A DNA stretch of 64,000 bases from an uncultured Chthonomonadaceae bacterium (GCA_946479035.1 CAMLDW010000002.1:62001-126000); one strand, 5' to 3'; numbered from the stretch's first letter, positions 16,248 to 24,863 are shown. The notes: generated by a model not told the origin, from the sequence alone. Numbers and translations are program-made.

Positions 16248-17210
16248 ATGTCGCTCGACACGCTGCGCCGGGTCCTGAAGGAGGAGGCTGAGGCCGTCTC
16301 CGCGCTCGTCGGACGGCTCGACGCGTCGTTCGAAAAGGCGATTGGCATGATCCACTCGTGCAAGGGGCGCGTGATCACGTGCGGAGTGGGGAAGAGCGGC
16401 CACGTCGCGCGCAAGACGGCAGGCACGCTCGCGAGCACGGGCACCCCCGCGCTCTTCATGCACGCGGCGGAGGCGGTGCACGGCGACCTCGGCATGGTCA
16501 CCGAGCGCGACGTAGTCGTGCTCTACACCTACAGCGGCGAGACCGACGAGATCGTGCGCCTTTTTCCTTCGCTCAAGAACCTCGGAGCCAAGACGGTGCT
16601 CATCACAGGAAGGCCCGAGAGCAGCGCGGGCCGCGCGGCGGACGTCGTGCTCAACGTGCACGTCGACAAAGAGGCGTGCCCGAACAACCTCGCGCCGACG
16701 ACCTCCACGACCGTCATGATGGCGCTGAGCGACGCGCTCGCGGTCGCTGTGATGGAACGGCGCTCGTTCAAGAGCGACGACTTTGCGGTGTTCCACCCGA
16801 GCGGCGCGATCGGCAAGCGGCTGACCATGCGCGTCGGCGACGTGATGCGCAAGGGCGCGGACCTAGCGCTCGTCACGCCGCAGACGAGCATCATCGACGT
16901 GATGCACACGATATCGAACGCGGGCGCAGGCGGCGCGTGCGTTGTGGACTCTTCGCAGGCGCTGCTGGGGTTCATCACCGACGGCGACCTCCGGCGGCAC
17001 TTTGAGAAAACGGACGACCCGCGCAGCGCGGTCGCGCAGGACATCATGAGCCGCTCTCCCGCGACGATCGAGCCGTCCATGCTCGCATATGAGGCGCTCG
17101 AGGCGCTGCAGAACTATCCGCGCAAGATCGGTGAGATGCCCGTGGTGGAGGACGGCCGCGTCGTCGGGCTGCTGATGCTCAAGGACCTGCTGCGAAGCGG
17201 GATCGTCTAG
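16248..17210 (+). CDS. kdsD: Arabinose-5-phosphate isomerase (SIS + two CBS domains)
   Basis: 320 aa. Converts ribulose 5-phosphate to arabinose 5-phosphate for Kdo, a lipopolysaccharide core sugar. SIS domain (about 35-170) with VGKSGHVARK, the family motif MHAAEAVHGDLGM and YSGETDEI. Two CBS domains follow (about 200-320; VGDVMRKG and DIMSRSPATIE). Full family length. It is evidence that the cell makes LPS. Regulated possibly by its own promoter at the end of the arginase gene. Confidence 0.93.
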   Translation: MSLDTLRRVLKEEAEAVSALVGRLDASFEKAIGMIHSCKGRVITCGVGKSGHVARKTAGTLASTGTPALFMHAAEAVHGDLGMVTERDVVVLYTYSGETDEIVRLFPSLKNLGAKTVLITGRPESSAGRAADVVLNVHVDKEACPNNLAPTTSTTVMMALSDALAVAVMERRSFKSDDFAVFHPSGAIGKRLTMRVGDVMRKGADLALVTPQTSIIDVMHTISNAGAGGACVVDSSQALLGFITDGDLRRHFEKTDDPRSAVAQDIMSRSPATIEPSMLAYEALEALQNYPRKIGEMPVVEDGRVVGLLMLKDLLRSGIV

Positions 17211-17245
17211 GAGCCGCGGTAACGGCCAATCGCGCCCTAGCGTTT

Positions 17246-17503
17246 CTAGACCTGTTCAGCGTAGACGCTCACGCGCCTGCGCTTCTCGGGGCCCTCGAAC
17301 CGCACCTGCCCGTCGATGCGCGCGTAGATCGTGTGGTCGTTGCCGATCCCCACGTTCACGCCGGGATGGATCTTGGTGCCGCGCTGGCGCACGATGATCG
17401 TGCCGGCCTTGATGACCGATCCGCCGCTGCTCTTGACGCCGAGCCGGTTGGAGTTCGAGTCGCGCCCGTTCTTTGTCGATCCCTGTCCTTTCTTATGTGC
17501 CAT
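17246..17503 (-). CDS. rpmA: 50S ribosomal protein L27
   Basis: 85 aa. Starts [16 protein letters not shown], the typical N-terminus reaching toward the peptidyl-transferase centre, and no cleavable pre-sequence of the Firmicute type is present. [14 protein letters not shown] and HPGxNVGxG blocks are intact. Its ATG overlaps the rplU stop by one base (TAATG), so the two are coupled. Confidence 0.97.
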   Translation of the reverse strand: MAHKKGQGSTKNGRDSNSNRLGVKSSGGSVIKAGTIIVRQRGTKIHPGVNVGIGNDHTIYARIDGQVRFEGPEKRRRVSVYAEQV

Positions 17504-17820
17504 TACTTGCCTCCGACCACGTCGAGGATGCGCAGTGTCGTTTGCGGCTGCCTATGGCCCCAGCGCTTGCGCTCGTTCTTCTTGGACTTGTAGATGAAGG
17601 CGTTGATCTTCTTCGCCTTCCCCTGCTTGACGATCTCCGCATTGACTTTCGCCCCCGCGATGAAGGGGGAGCCGATCTTCGTGGTGTCGCCGTCGCAGAC
17701 CATCAGGACTTCCCCGAGCTCGACCTTGGCGCCCGGCTCGCCGTCGATCTTCTCGACGGTCACCAGGTCGTCCTTGGCGGCCTTGATCTGCTTTCCTCCG
17801 GTCTTCACGATCGCGTACAT
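17503..17820 (-). CDS. rplU: 50S ribosomal protein L21
   Basis: 105 aa. Starts [11 protein letters not shown] and ends with [14 protein letters not shown], both typical for L21. The ATG at 17820 has an AGGAG site upstream. A longer frame exists but its extra N-terminus overlaps the promoter region and matches no L21. Forms the usual rplU-rpmA pair; obg, often next, is absent. Confidence 0.96.
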   Translation of the reverse strand: MYAIVKTGGKQIKAAKDDLVTVEKIDGEPGAKVELGEVLMVCDGDTTKIGSPFIAGAKVNAEIVKQGKAKKINAFIYKSKKNERKRWGHRQPQTTLRILDVVGGK

Positions 17821-17866
17821 TTCGGGCTCCTGGGGCGCCTTCGCGCACCCGTCGGGCGGGAGTGCC

Positions 17867-17896
17867 ATTATGGCACCAGCCCGCGCGGGGGGTCAA
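17867..17896 (-). promoter_or_regulatory. Promoter of rplU-rpmA
   Basis: On the minus strand TTGACC (17896-17891), an 18-nt spacer and CATAAT (17872-17867). Predicted start about 17860, giving a leader of about 40 nt that contains the AGGAG site. Confidence 0.6.
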
Positions 17897-17954
17897 CCTG
17901 GTCCCGGCATCGCTCCGCCTCGACGAAAGCGGAGCGGCGTGCGTCCTTTCCGAC

Positions 17955-19451
17955 TCAGGCGGCGGCGTCCCGGCGGCCCCTGGGAGGCCCGCTAGGGCCG
18001 TCCTGGCCCGTGTAGAGCCTCGTCCGGTTGCGCCCCTCCCTCTTGGCCTGGTAGAGCGCCTGGTCCGCCGCGCTGAGCAGTCCGGGGGCGTCCTGGGCCA
18101 CGTCCGGGTAGACGGCGCACCCGAAGCTCGCCGTGATCGGCCTGGCCTCGCCGCTCTTCGACTCGTAGCGAAGAGCCTCGATCGCAAGTCGCACCCGCTC
18201 GGCGACCTCTACCGCCACTTTCTGGTCCGCGTTCGCCAGCACCAGCGTGAACTCCTCGCCGCCGTAGCGCGCGGCCATGTCGTGCGAACGGATGTGCGCC
18301 TTCAGGCAGTGCGCCACCGTCTTGAGCACCCGGTCGCCCGCGTCGTGCCCCTCCTCCTCGTTGAAGCGCCGGAAGTCGTCCACGTCCACCATCACCGCCG
18401 CGACCTTGCCACCCTTGCGCTGCGCCTCGTTGATCCTCAGGGCGATGAACTCCTGCATCGTGCGGTGGTTGGCGATCCCCGTCAGCGGGTCGAACGCAGC
18501 GAGCCGCTCGACGTTCTCGAACATCACCGCGTTGTGGATCGCCAGCGCAAGGTGCTCGGCGATCGTCTCGAAGGTCTCTTGGTTCGCGAGGAAGGAGGCG
18601 TCGCTCTCGCGCCCGACGAGCTCCAGCACCCCCACCAGGCGGCTCGCGCTGAGCAGCGGCAGCACGATCGCGCCGCCGGGCGGCACGTTGCACGCCACGC
18701 CCTCGATCCCTGCAGAGACCGGGCTCTTCTTCACGTCTTCGAGCAGCATCGTCTGACGGTCATTGGCCGCGAGCGCGGCGAAGAGCTTCGAGTCCGCTTT
18801 GAGCACGTGCACCTTCGCTTTGGCGCGGTCGATGCCCACACACGCGGTGAGTGTGAGTGGCGCGTGCTCGTCGGCGCGCGCCCACAGCATCGCCGCCGCG
18901 AGATCGTAAGTGTTGTAGATCGCGTGCAGGGCGGGCAGCGCGAGCGACTGCAGCGACTGTTTGCTGCTCAGCGCGCGCCCGATGCGCTTGAGCGCGGTCG
19001 CCGAAAGCTGGTGCGACCGACTCGCCTCGCGCCCTAGCGCCTCTTCGGTCGCGTCCGCGACGAGCACGACCGCCTCCCTCTGGTAGGGGCAGACGTAGTA
19101 CCGGTGCCCCTCATGGAACTCGGAGCCTTCTACGCCGCCCAGCGCGCTCTCTATCAGCGCGCCGACGGGGGACTCGGCCAAAAGCTCGTCGTCGTGCAAG
19201 AGCGGGACGTTGTTCGCCAGGCCCCACTTGGCGCGGACCTTGCCGTTGGCGCCCACCATGGCGAGCCCGAACCCCTTCGGGCTGAAGAGCCCGATCAGGC
19301 CCGGGTCGGCCAGGTCCAAAACCACCGGGGGCCACGCGGCCAGGTTTAGCACGACGGGGAACCCTACGAGCGGGCGGGCGTCTGTATGGACGCGCACGCC
19401 CGCTTCGCGAAGGGCCTTCACGAGGGCGTCGAATGGGTTCTGGGCGGACAC
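17955..19451 (-). CDS. GAF-GGDEF diguanylate cyclase
   Basis: 498 aa, cytoplasmic. N-terminal region of unknown fold (1-150), a GAF-like sensor domain (about 165-320) and a C-terminal GGDEF domain (about 330-485). The active site reads YGGEEF and an inhibitory-site RxxD (RSHD) sits five residues before it, so the enzyme should be active and product-inhibited. LTGIANHRTMQE and the MVDVDDF metal motif are intact. GTG start at 19451. Cyclic-di-GMP made here could act on pilus proteins; a MshEN-domain protein at 48.1 kb is a possible receptor. Confidence 0.88.
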   Translation of the reverse strand: MSAQNPFDALVKALREAGVRVHTDARPLVGFPVVLNLAAWPPVVLDLADPGLIGLFSPKGFGLAMVGANGKVRAKWGLANNVPLLHDDELLAESPVGALIESALGGVEGSEFHEGHRYYVCPYQREAVVLVADATEEALGREASRSHQLSATALKRIGRALSSKQSLQSLALPALHAIYNTYDLAAAMLWARADEHAPLTLTACVGIDRAKAKVHVLKADSKLFAALAANDRQTMLLEDVKKSPVSAGIEGVACNVPPGGAIVLPLLSASRLVGVLELVGRESDASFLANQETFETIAEHLALAIHNAVMFENVERLAAFDPLTGIANHRTMQEFIALRINEAQRKGGKVAAVMVDVDDFRRFNEEEGHDAGDRVLKTVAHCLKAHIRSHDMAARYGGEEFTLVLANADQKVAVEVAERVRLAIEALRYESKSGEARPITASFGCAVYPDVAQDAPGLLSAADQALYQAKREGRNRTRLYTGQDGPSGPPRGRRDAAA

Positions 19452-19547
19452 TCGGCCTTAATTGTCGGGGCGCCGTGCGTTGAACCCAACGCGGGCTGAG
19501 GCAGAAGGTGCGCCCTTTTTGGCCTGGCTTTGCTATCAGCGGTTGAG

Positions 19548-19553
19548 TAAGTT
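19548..19553 (+). promoter_or_regulatory. -10 element of clostripain-like gene
   Basis: TAAGTT, 7 nt before the ATG at 19561. It fits the TANNNT leaderless pattern seen at other genes here. Confidence 0.4.
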
Positions 19554-19560
19554 TAGGCCC

Positions 19561-21396
19561 ATGCGCCGTCTAACAACCGTGAGGAAGCCCGCCTCCGTGG
19601 CCGCCCTGTTCGCGCTCGCCTGCCTCGTCGGCTGTGGCGGCGGCGGCAAGCACGTCGTCATCCGCATCCTGGGTGACGGGTGCCCGCTGGGCACGAACCC
19701 GGGCCAGGTGCACTACAGCACGACCTGGGGCTCGGGCACTCCGGCGCTCGCCTCGCAGGCGCTACAGATCGTGGACTCCGACGGCGGGGTTCTGCTGACG
19801 TTCGCGATCAACAGGCAAGGCTTGGCTGCCTCCACCCTCGACATACCGAACATCACCCCCGGCGTCTACGAGTTCCGCGCGTCGCTCTATTCGCAGGAGA
19901 ACGCGGGCGGCGTGCTGATGGGGGTCTCTTCCCAGGTGATCGACCTGTGCGGGACGACCAGGAACGTGAGGACCACCGCCTCGCTCCCGCCGACGAAGTT
20001 GAAGGTGAGCCCCGGCAGCGTCGGCATGATCGAGCAGCAGTCGCGACGCTTCGTCGCGACCGCTTTGGCGGCCAACGGCGACGCCGTCTTCGTGCCGCCG
20101 GGAGGGCTGCAGTGGTCGGTGCTTGGCGGCATCGGCAGCGTCGACCCAGCAGGCGAGTTCAACGCGACGACGGCGGGCGACGGGTCCGTGCGCGCGGCGG
20201 TCGCGTCTCCCTCGCTCTCGGCGGCGGGCGCGGTGCACGTCGATGCGTTCATCGTGACGCACACGAAGTGGACGGTCTTCGTCTATCTGAACGCGGCGAA
20301 CAACCTCTACTGGGCGAGCGACCTCAACGTGAACCAGATGGAGCGCGTCGCGGACAACCCCGAAGTGAGGTTCGTGATCCAGTGGAAGCAGTCGCGCGAC
20401 GCGTTCCCCGCCTCGTCGTTCGACGGTGTCCGGCGCGTGCTCGTGAAGCCGGACAACAGCAGCGCGGTCGTGAGCGAAGTCGTGCAGTCGAACCTCGTCG
20501 ACGGCCTAGGCAATCCGCTCGACATGGGCATCCCGCAGACCCTCAAGGACTTCTTGGACTGGGGCACGACGTTCTATCCGGCGGACCGTTACGCGCTCGT
20601 CATCTGGAACCACGGCAACGGCTGGCACCGCAGACCGATCCATGACACCGGCCGCGCGTTCAGCTACGACGACCAGTCCGGCAACGCGATCCAGATCTGG
20701 CAGATGAACCAAGGGCTCGCCGGCCACCACTTTTCGATCATCGCCTGGGACGCGAGCTTGATGCAGATGGTCGAGGTCGCGTACGAGGCGCGCTCGTTCG
20801 CGGACTTCATCGTGGGCAGCGAGGAGAGCCCGCCGGGCGCAGGGTATCCGTACGACCTGGTGTTCGACGACTTCCGCGACAACCCGGACGCGACGACCTC
20901 TTCGCTGACGAACGCGTTCGTCGACGCGATGGTCACATACCCGCCGTACTTCGGCTCAAAGATCACGCAGAGCTCGATCGACACGACGCAGCTCTCCGCG
21001 CTCAAGGACTCGCTCTCGACGCTCGGAGCGGCGCTCAAGACGGCCTACCAGGCAGACCCGGTCGGCATGACGCCGATCGTGCAGCAGGTGCGCGCGGACG
21101 CGCAGTCCTATTCGCCGAATGCGACGCGCATCTACCGCGACATCGTCGACCTCTGCCTACAGCTCGAAGCGAACGCCGCCACCCCCGCCGCCGTCTCGAC
21201 GGCGGCCGCCGACGTGCGCACAAAGGTCGCTGCCGCGGTCCTGTTCGAGGGGCACAACGGCCTGAGCCCGAACAGCCACGGCGTCTCGATCGACTTTTCC
21301 GACTTCTCGACCTTCGGCCCCGTCTCGGGCGACTACCTGCAGATGCAGTTCGCGATCGATTCCCTTTGGGACGAGTGGCTCTCCGTCGCCCCTTAA
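19561..21396 (+). CDS. Clostripain-like (C11) lipoprotein, catalytic Cys replaced
   Basis: 611 aa. A lipoprotein signal ends at LVGC followed by a Gly run. A beta-sandwich, Ig-like region (about 150-235) precedes a C11 cysteine-peptidase-like domain (from about 240, WTVFVYLNAANNL). The catalytic His351 is present in WNHGNGW. The nucleophile position, normally DACLM, reads DASLM: Ser399 (codon AGC, 20755-20757). The following helix VEVAYEA is well kept. So the fold is conserved but the protein is either inactive or uses Ser. The ATG at 19561 was chosen because it begins the signal peptide. Confidence 0.82.
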   Translation: MRRLTTVRKPASVAALFALACLVGCGGGGKHVVIRILGDGCPLGTNPGQVHYSTTWGSGTPALASQALQIVDSDGGVLLTFAINRQGLAASTLDIPNITPGVYEFRASLYSQENAGGVLMGVSSQVIDLCGTTRNVRTTASLPPTKLKVSPGSVGMIEQQSRRFVATALAANGDAVFVPPGGLQWSVLGGIGSVDPAGEFNATTAGDGSVRAAVASPSLSAAGAVHVDAFIVTHTKWTVFVYLNAANNLYWASDLNVNQMERVADNPEVRFVIQWKQSRDAFPASSFDGVRRVLVKPDNSSAVVSEVVQSNLVDGLGNPLDMGIPQTLKDFLDWGTTFYPADRYALVIWNHGNGWHRRPIHDTGRAFSYDDQSGNAIQIWQMNQGLAGHHFSIIAWDASLMQMVEVAYEARSFADFIVGSEESPPGAGYPYDLVFDDFRDNPDATTSSLTNAFVDAMVTYPPYFGSKITQSSIDTTQLSALKDSLSTLGAALKTAYQADPVGMTPIVQQVRADAQSYSPNATRIYRDIVDLCLQLEANAATPAAVSTAAADVRTKVAAAVLFEGHNGLSPNSHGVSIDFSDFSTFGPVSGDYLQMQFAIDSLWDEWLSVAP

Positions 21397-21403
21397 GGGC
21401 GGC

Positions 21404-21437
21404 AAAAGAAAAAAGGGCCGGCTGGGTGCGCCGGCCC
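21404..21437 (-). terminator. Rho-independent terminator reading leftward
   Basis: GGGCCGGC (21415-21422) pairs perfectly with 21430-21437. On the minus strand it is followed by TTTTTTCTTTT (21414-21404). No minus-strand gene is recognised just upstream of it, which implies a non-coding transcript from 21.44-21.8 kb. Confidence 0.65.
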
Positions 21438-21640
21438 TGGTGGGCTGGAGGGTGTATGTTCTGGAGGAGTTGGCTGCCTCCCAGGTATTTGGCTTTTTCG
21501 GCTGCAGGAAAACCTGGTGATGAGAGTCTTCCAACGTGGCGTGCCATTGCGGCATGTGTGTTTGCCGGGGTGCGCGCTTTGGATGGAAAGTCGGGAGTAT
21601 TTACGCGCGTCAACTTGCTTGCCCGTACAGCAATAGTCAG

Positions 21641-21687
21641 AGCCGAAGGTCGAAAGTAGTGGGTCGAAAGGCAAATGGCAGGAGGCA
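21641..21687. repeat. Dispersed GTCGAAG-type repeat, copy 2
   Basis: Contains GAAGGTCGAA, GGGTCGAA and AAAGGCAAATGG in the same order as the copy at 13564-13620. Confidence 0.6.
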
Positions 21688-21771
21688 GAAGCCAGTGGGG
21701 ACTGGTCGCGGGAGGCTGGGTGCGCCTTCTTCGAGGGGCCCCGAGGCTCAGTGCCCACCCCCGCCCAATGC

Positions 21772-21777
21772 TATAAT
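21772..21777 (+). promoter_or_regulatory. -10 element of rpsR
   Basis: Perfect TATAAT; the -35 region is weak. Predicted start about 21784 gives a short leader with GGAG before the ATG at 21810. Confidence 0.6.
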
Positions 21778-21809
21778 TCGAGCCCGCGACACCCGCAGAG
21801 AGTGGAGCT

Positions 21810-22247
21810 ATGAGCGAGAAAACCAAGACCAAGGTCACGGCCGCCGAAGGCGAGCCTGTGGCCGCTCCCACCGAGGAGCCCAAGCCTAAAAAGGCGTTCA
21901 AGAAGGATTTTGAGGCTAGCGCCCAGGCTCCCATGGAGGAGAGCGAAGAGTCCATGGGGGACGACAGGGACGAGCCGCGCGAGCCGAAGATCAGGCGCCG
22001 CGGCCGAGCCAAGGTCAGCTACCTCACCGTCAACAAGATCGACGTTGTCGACTACAAGGACATCGCGATCCTCAAGCGGTTCCTGACCGACCGCGCCAAG
22101 ATTCTGCCTCGTCGTCAGACCGGCAACACCGCCAAACAGCAGCGCATGATCAGCAACGCGATCAAACGCGCGCGCGAGATGGCGCTTCTGCCGTTTGTCG
22201 GCCTAGGGAACACCGACGAAGGCACGCGGCGCATCCGGCGCGAATAG
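21810..22247 (+). CDS. rpsR: 30S ribosomal protein S18 with N-terminal extension
   Basis: 145 aa, about twice the usual 75. The C-terminal half is typical S18 ([40 protein letters not shown]). The first 65 residues are a Lys/Glu/Pro-rich, probably disordered extension. The position usually occupied by Cys in the KVCYFT block is Ser (KVSYLT), a form without a zinc ligand. It stands alone, not in the usual rpsF-ssb-rpsR-rplI cluster. The start is supported by TATAAT and GGAG just upstream, so the extension is translated. Confidence 0.93.
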   Translation: MSEKTKTKVTAAEGEPVAAPTEEPKPKKAFKKDFEASAQAPMEESEESMGDDRDEPREPKIRRRGRAKVSYLTVNKIDVVDYKDIAILKRFLTDRAKILPRRQTGNTAKQQRMISNAIKRAREMALLPFVGLGNTDEGTRRIRRE

Positions 22248-22255
22248 GACTGCGG

Positions 22256-23200
22256 CTACGTCCGGTGCACGAACCTCGCGCCCACGGTGAGGTCCGGCCC
22301 CACGGTGGGCCCTCCCGGAAAACGCAGGAAGTCGCCGTTCTCACTGAAGTAGAGCTGTAGCACGCTCTGCGCGCCGATGCGCCTTTGAAAGCCAAACGAG
22401 AGCACCCGGTGGTCGCAGTCGAGCCCTGGTTCGCCCGTCCTCGTCGGGCTCTGCTCCGTGTTCCACTGGACGGTCCAGGCGTCGCGCGAATCGATCGCGT
22501 ATGTGAGGGCGATGGCAGAGGAGTAGGCGCTCGGGCGCGTGCCGTCCATCTCCGTCGCCCGGCCCTGCAGCACGAGACCGCCATTGAGGTCGAGGGTCCA
22601 CGCGCGGCCAAACGGGACGCGCCAATCGAGCGCCGCGCCGGCGTCGAAGTTGCCGCTGCCCGCCAGCACGGCAGGGTTTCCGGTCGGCAATTTCGCCGCG
22701 ACGCGCACCACGAGGTTGGGCCGAACCTCCCTTGCGAGCCCCACCGTCACGTCGCCTACCGCGGTCGCGGGACCGAACGGCCCCGCGCCTGGGAACTCGA
22801 TGTGCGAGCGGCCCTGCGGTGTCGAGTCGCGGACCGGGTCTGGTCGATGGATCACGACGCTGTGCCACCATTCGATGAGCGGGTCCATGAAACCGCCTCC
22901 GCGAAAGACCAATGGCGCCTCGATGAAGAGCTCGTCGCCGTTCTTGAGCCCTCTTGCGAAGTGGAACAAGGGCCGCCAGGTCTCGGCGTCCTCGTCTATT
23001 GGTCCCGACCGTTGAAACTCGTTGGCGCCGTCGAGCGAATAGGACAGGACGGTCTGGCCCGGGGCGGCTGTGTGGGAGCGCGGTTCGAAACGGAGGAACG
23101 CCATATCGGCCGACCTGTGGTTGCGAATCGGCAGTGGCATCGCCCATTGCGCGGGCGAGAGGCTGGGGGCTGCGACGAGGAGGAGCAGGGCCCGGCGCAT
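22256..23200 (-). CDS. Outer-membrane-type protein, DUF3187-like
   Basis: 314 aa. Signal peptide ends at about residue 17 (SLSPAQ), followed by MPLPIRNHRSADMAFLRFEP, resembling the start of DUF3187 proteins. The rest shows alternating hydrophobic/polar strands ending in aromatic or polar residues (VGARFVHRT), as in a beta-barrel. Function unknown. The ATG at 23200 starts the signal peptide and has TAGACT 8 nt upstream. Family name is a tentative recall. Confidence 0.65.
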   Translation of the reverse strand: MRRALLLLVAAPSLSPAQWAMPLPIRNHRSADMAFLRFEPRSHTAAPGQTVLSYSLDGANEFQRSGPIDEDAETWRPLFHFARGLKNGDELFIEAPLVFRGGGFMDPLIEWWHSVVIHRPDPVRDSTPQGRSHIEFPGAGPFGPATAVGDVTVGLAREVRPNLVVRVAAKLPTGNPAVLAGSGNFDAGAALDWRVPFGRAWTLDLNGGLVLQGRATEMDGTRPSAYSSAIALTYAIDSRDAWTVQWNTEQSPTRTGEPGLDCDHRVLSFGFQRRIGAQSVLQLYFSENGDFLRFPGGPTVGPDLTVGARFVHRT

Positions 23201-23208
23201 CTCCGGCG

Positions 23209-23214
23209 AGTCTA
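23209..23214 (-). promoter_or_regulatory. -10 element of DUF3187-like gene
   Basis: TAGACT on the minus strand, 8 nt before the ATG at 23200; leaderless arrangement. Confidence 0.5.
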
Positions 23215-23248
23215 CCGTGGGACTTTGTGCCGCTTTTTTGACGGCACG

Positions 23249-23277
23249 TTGTCCGCACTGGGTATGCCTTGTATGAT
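23249..23277 (+). promoter_or_regulatory. Promoter of the efflux operon
   Basis: TTGTCC (23249-23254), 17-nt spacer, TATGAT (23272-23277). Predicted start about 23284. It rules out the TTG at 23269 as a start codon. Confidence 0.6.
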
Positions 23278-23279
23278 TT

Positions 23280-23295
23280 GCATGAGAGGTCATGC
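23280..23295 (+). promoter_or_regulatory. Inverted repeat at the efflux operon start site
   Basis: GCATGA (23280-23285) and TCATGC (23290-23295) form a perfect 6-bp inverted repeat with 4 bases between. It covers the predicted transcription start and precedes the AbrB-like gene, a good place for autoregulation. Confidence 0.5.
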
Positions 23296-23304
23296 GGCGT
23301 TGCC

Positions 23305-23559
23305 ATGAAATGTAGCGAACAGATGGACCACTGCTTCTACGGCTCAGTGACCGTGGGCGAACGCGGGCAGGTCGTGATTCCGGCCCATGCCAGGGCCGAA
23401 CTAGGCATCCGGCCCGGGGACAAGCTGCTGATCATGAAGCACCCGGTCTACGAGGGGCTGATGATCGCCAAGATCGACGCGCTCCGCGGGTTCCTGGACG
23501 AGTTTTCGAGGGAGGTCGCCAGAATAGAGACCGCGCAGAACGTGGAGGAGGGCGCGTGA
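23305..23559 (+). CDS. AbrB/MazE-family DNA-binding regulator
   Basis: 84 aa. Swapped-hairpin SpoVT-AbrB domain (about 10-55): GSVTVGERGQVVIPAHARAE then LGIRPGDKLLIMKHP. The C-terminal helix probably dimerises. It resembles the AbrB-type regulators that head efflux operons rather than MazE antitoxins, since no toxin gene follows. It overlaps the TolC gene by 4 bases. It likely binds its own promoter region (inverted repeat at 23280-23295). Confidence 0.85.
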   Translation: MKCSEQMDHCFYGSVTVGERGQVVIPAHARAELGIRPGDKLLIMKHPVYEGLMIAKIDALRGFLDEFSREVARIETAQNVEEGA

Positions 23560-24863
23560 CCGGACTCATCGCAGGCTTGACCCTGGCCGCCCTGACGGCG
23601 CAGGCGCAGCCGCAGGCACTGACCGTCGAGGACGCGGTGAAGATCGCGCTTCAAAACGCGTTCGCCGTGCGCCTGGCCGAGAGCTCCGCCGAGCAGGCCA
23701 AGGACAACCAGAAGGCGGCGAGTGCGGCGCTGCGGCCCAAGATCACGGCTGGGGCGCAGTACATCCGGCTGGCGCAGGGCGTCTCGAACTCCTTCGGAGG
23801 CAGCGGCTTTGGAGGATCGACGTCAGACAGCAAGCAGTTCAACGCGCAGCTCGCACAGTTGATCGACATCTCGGGCACGACGCACAGAGCGGTCGACGCG
23901 GCGAAGTTCCAGAAGCTCTCAAGGCAGATGGACGTTGCGACGCAGGTCAACGAGATCAAGAACCTCGTCAGGGGGCAGTTCTATCAGGTCTTGCAGTCCC
24001 GAGCGCTCGTCAAGGTGCAGCAGGACGCCCTTGGGAGCGCGCAGCTGCGGCTCAAGAACGCGCTGCTGCGCGAGGCCCAGGGTGACGTTTCTCACTTCGA
24101 CGTCCTGCGCCTGCAGACCGACGCAAAGCGCAGCGAACAGGCGCTCGTCGACGCAGAGAACAACTACGAAATAGCCAAGCAGACCCTGAACAGCTTCCTG
24201 GGCCGACCGATCGAGACGGAGTTCGACCCCGCGGACGTCACCGGCGCGATGGACGTCTCGATGGAGGCGGAGAGAGCCTTGGGAGTCGCGACGAAGAACA
24301 GGCCGGAGGTCAGGTCCGGCGGCTACCTGGTGCAGTCGGCGGAGAGCCTTGTCGGTGTGGAGCAGGGCGCGCTCAAACCTTCGCTCGCGTTCAGCACTCA
24401 GTACACGCGCACGATCGACCCGTCGCCGGGCCAGACGGTCCAGAGCCTTTTCGGCGTCCTCACGCTTTCCTTCACGCTCAGCGACTCCGGGCTAACGAGG
24501 TCGCGCGTCAATGCGGCGCGAGAGGTCGAGAAGCAGGCCGCGATCCGGCTTGAGCAGACCAAGCTCGCCGTTTCGCTCGACGTCAGGAGCGCGCTGACGC
24601 GGCTCGAGTCGGCGAAAAAGGCTTATGAAGTCGCAATTGCTGGGCAAGACTTCGCCAAAGAGGCGCTGAGGCTCGCGCAACTGCGCTACGACGAGGGTGC
24701 GGGCATCCTGCTCGACGTAACTACTGCGCAGTCGGATCTCACGCAGGCGCAGGGCGCCGCCGTCACTGCCCGCTACCAGTATCTCTCCGCCGTGGCCGCG
24801 CTGCAAAGAGCGGTCGGTACGGACGACCTGACCGCCTCCGCCCAGGAGGGTGAATCGCTATGA
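23556..24863 (+). CDS. TolC-family outer-membrane efflux protein
   Basis: 435 aa. Signal peptide ends at about residue 18 (AQAQ). Two TolC-type halves are visible, each with long amphipathic helices and a short strand region; the LRYDEGAGILLDVTTAQ segment near 385 is the family hallmark. GTG start overlaps the regulator stop. Expected to trimerise as the outer-membrane exit duct for the adjacent RND pump. Confidence 0.9.
   Translation: MTGLIAGLTLAALTAQAQPQALTVEDAVKIALQNAFAVRLAESSAEQAKDNQKAASAALRPKITAGAQYIRLAQGVSNSFGGSGFGGSTSDSKQFNAQLAQLIDISGTTHRAVDAAKFQKLSRQMDVATQVNEIKNLVRGQFYQVLQSRALVKVQQDALGSAQLRLKNALLREAQGDVSHFDVLRLQTDAKRSEQALVDAENNYEIAKQTLNSFLGRPIETEFDPADVTGAMDVSMEAERALGVATKNRPEVRSGGYLVQSAESLVGVEQGALKPSLAFSTQYTRTIDPSPGQTVQSLFGVLTLSFTLSDSGLTRSRVNAAREVEKQAAIRLEQTKLAVSLDVRSALTRLESAKKAYEVAIAGQDFAKEALRLAQLRYDEGAGILLDVTTAQSDLTQAQGAAVTARYQYLSAVAALQRAVGTDDLTASAQEGESL

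Larger units (their letters stand above)
21438..21809. other. Intergenic region, possible minus-strand small RNA
   Basis: 372 bases (with the terminator, 413) without a supportable protein gene. It holds the upstream part of a leftward transcript implied by the terminator, a copy of the dispersed GTCGAAG repeat (21641-21687) and the rpsR promoter. I could not match it to a known RNA family; signal-recognition RNA, RNase P and tmRNA hallmarks are absent. Confidence 0.4.

Noticed and set aside
17862..19037. 391-codon plus-strand frame opposite the diguanylate cyclase
   Set aside because: Composition is typical of an antisense shadow and the minus strand encodes intact GAF and GGDEF motifs.
21035..22012. 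325-codon minus-strand frame over rpsR and its upstream gap
   Set aside because: It is antisense to rpsR and the clostripain-like gene end, passes through a terminator, and has no recognisable domain.
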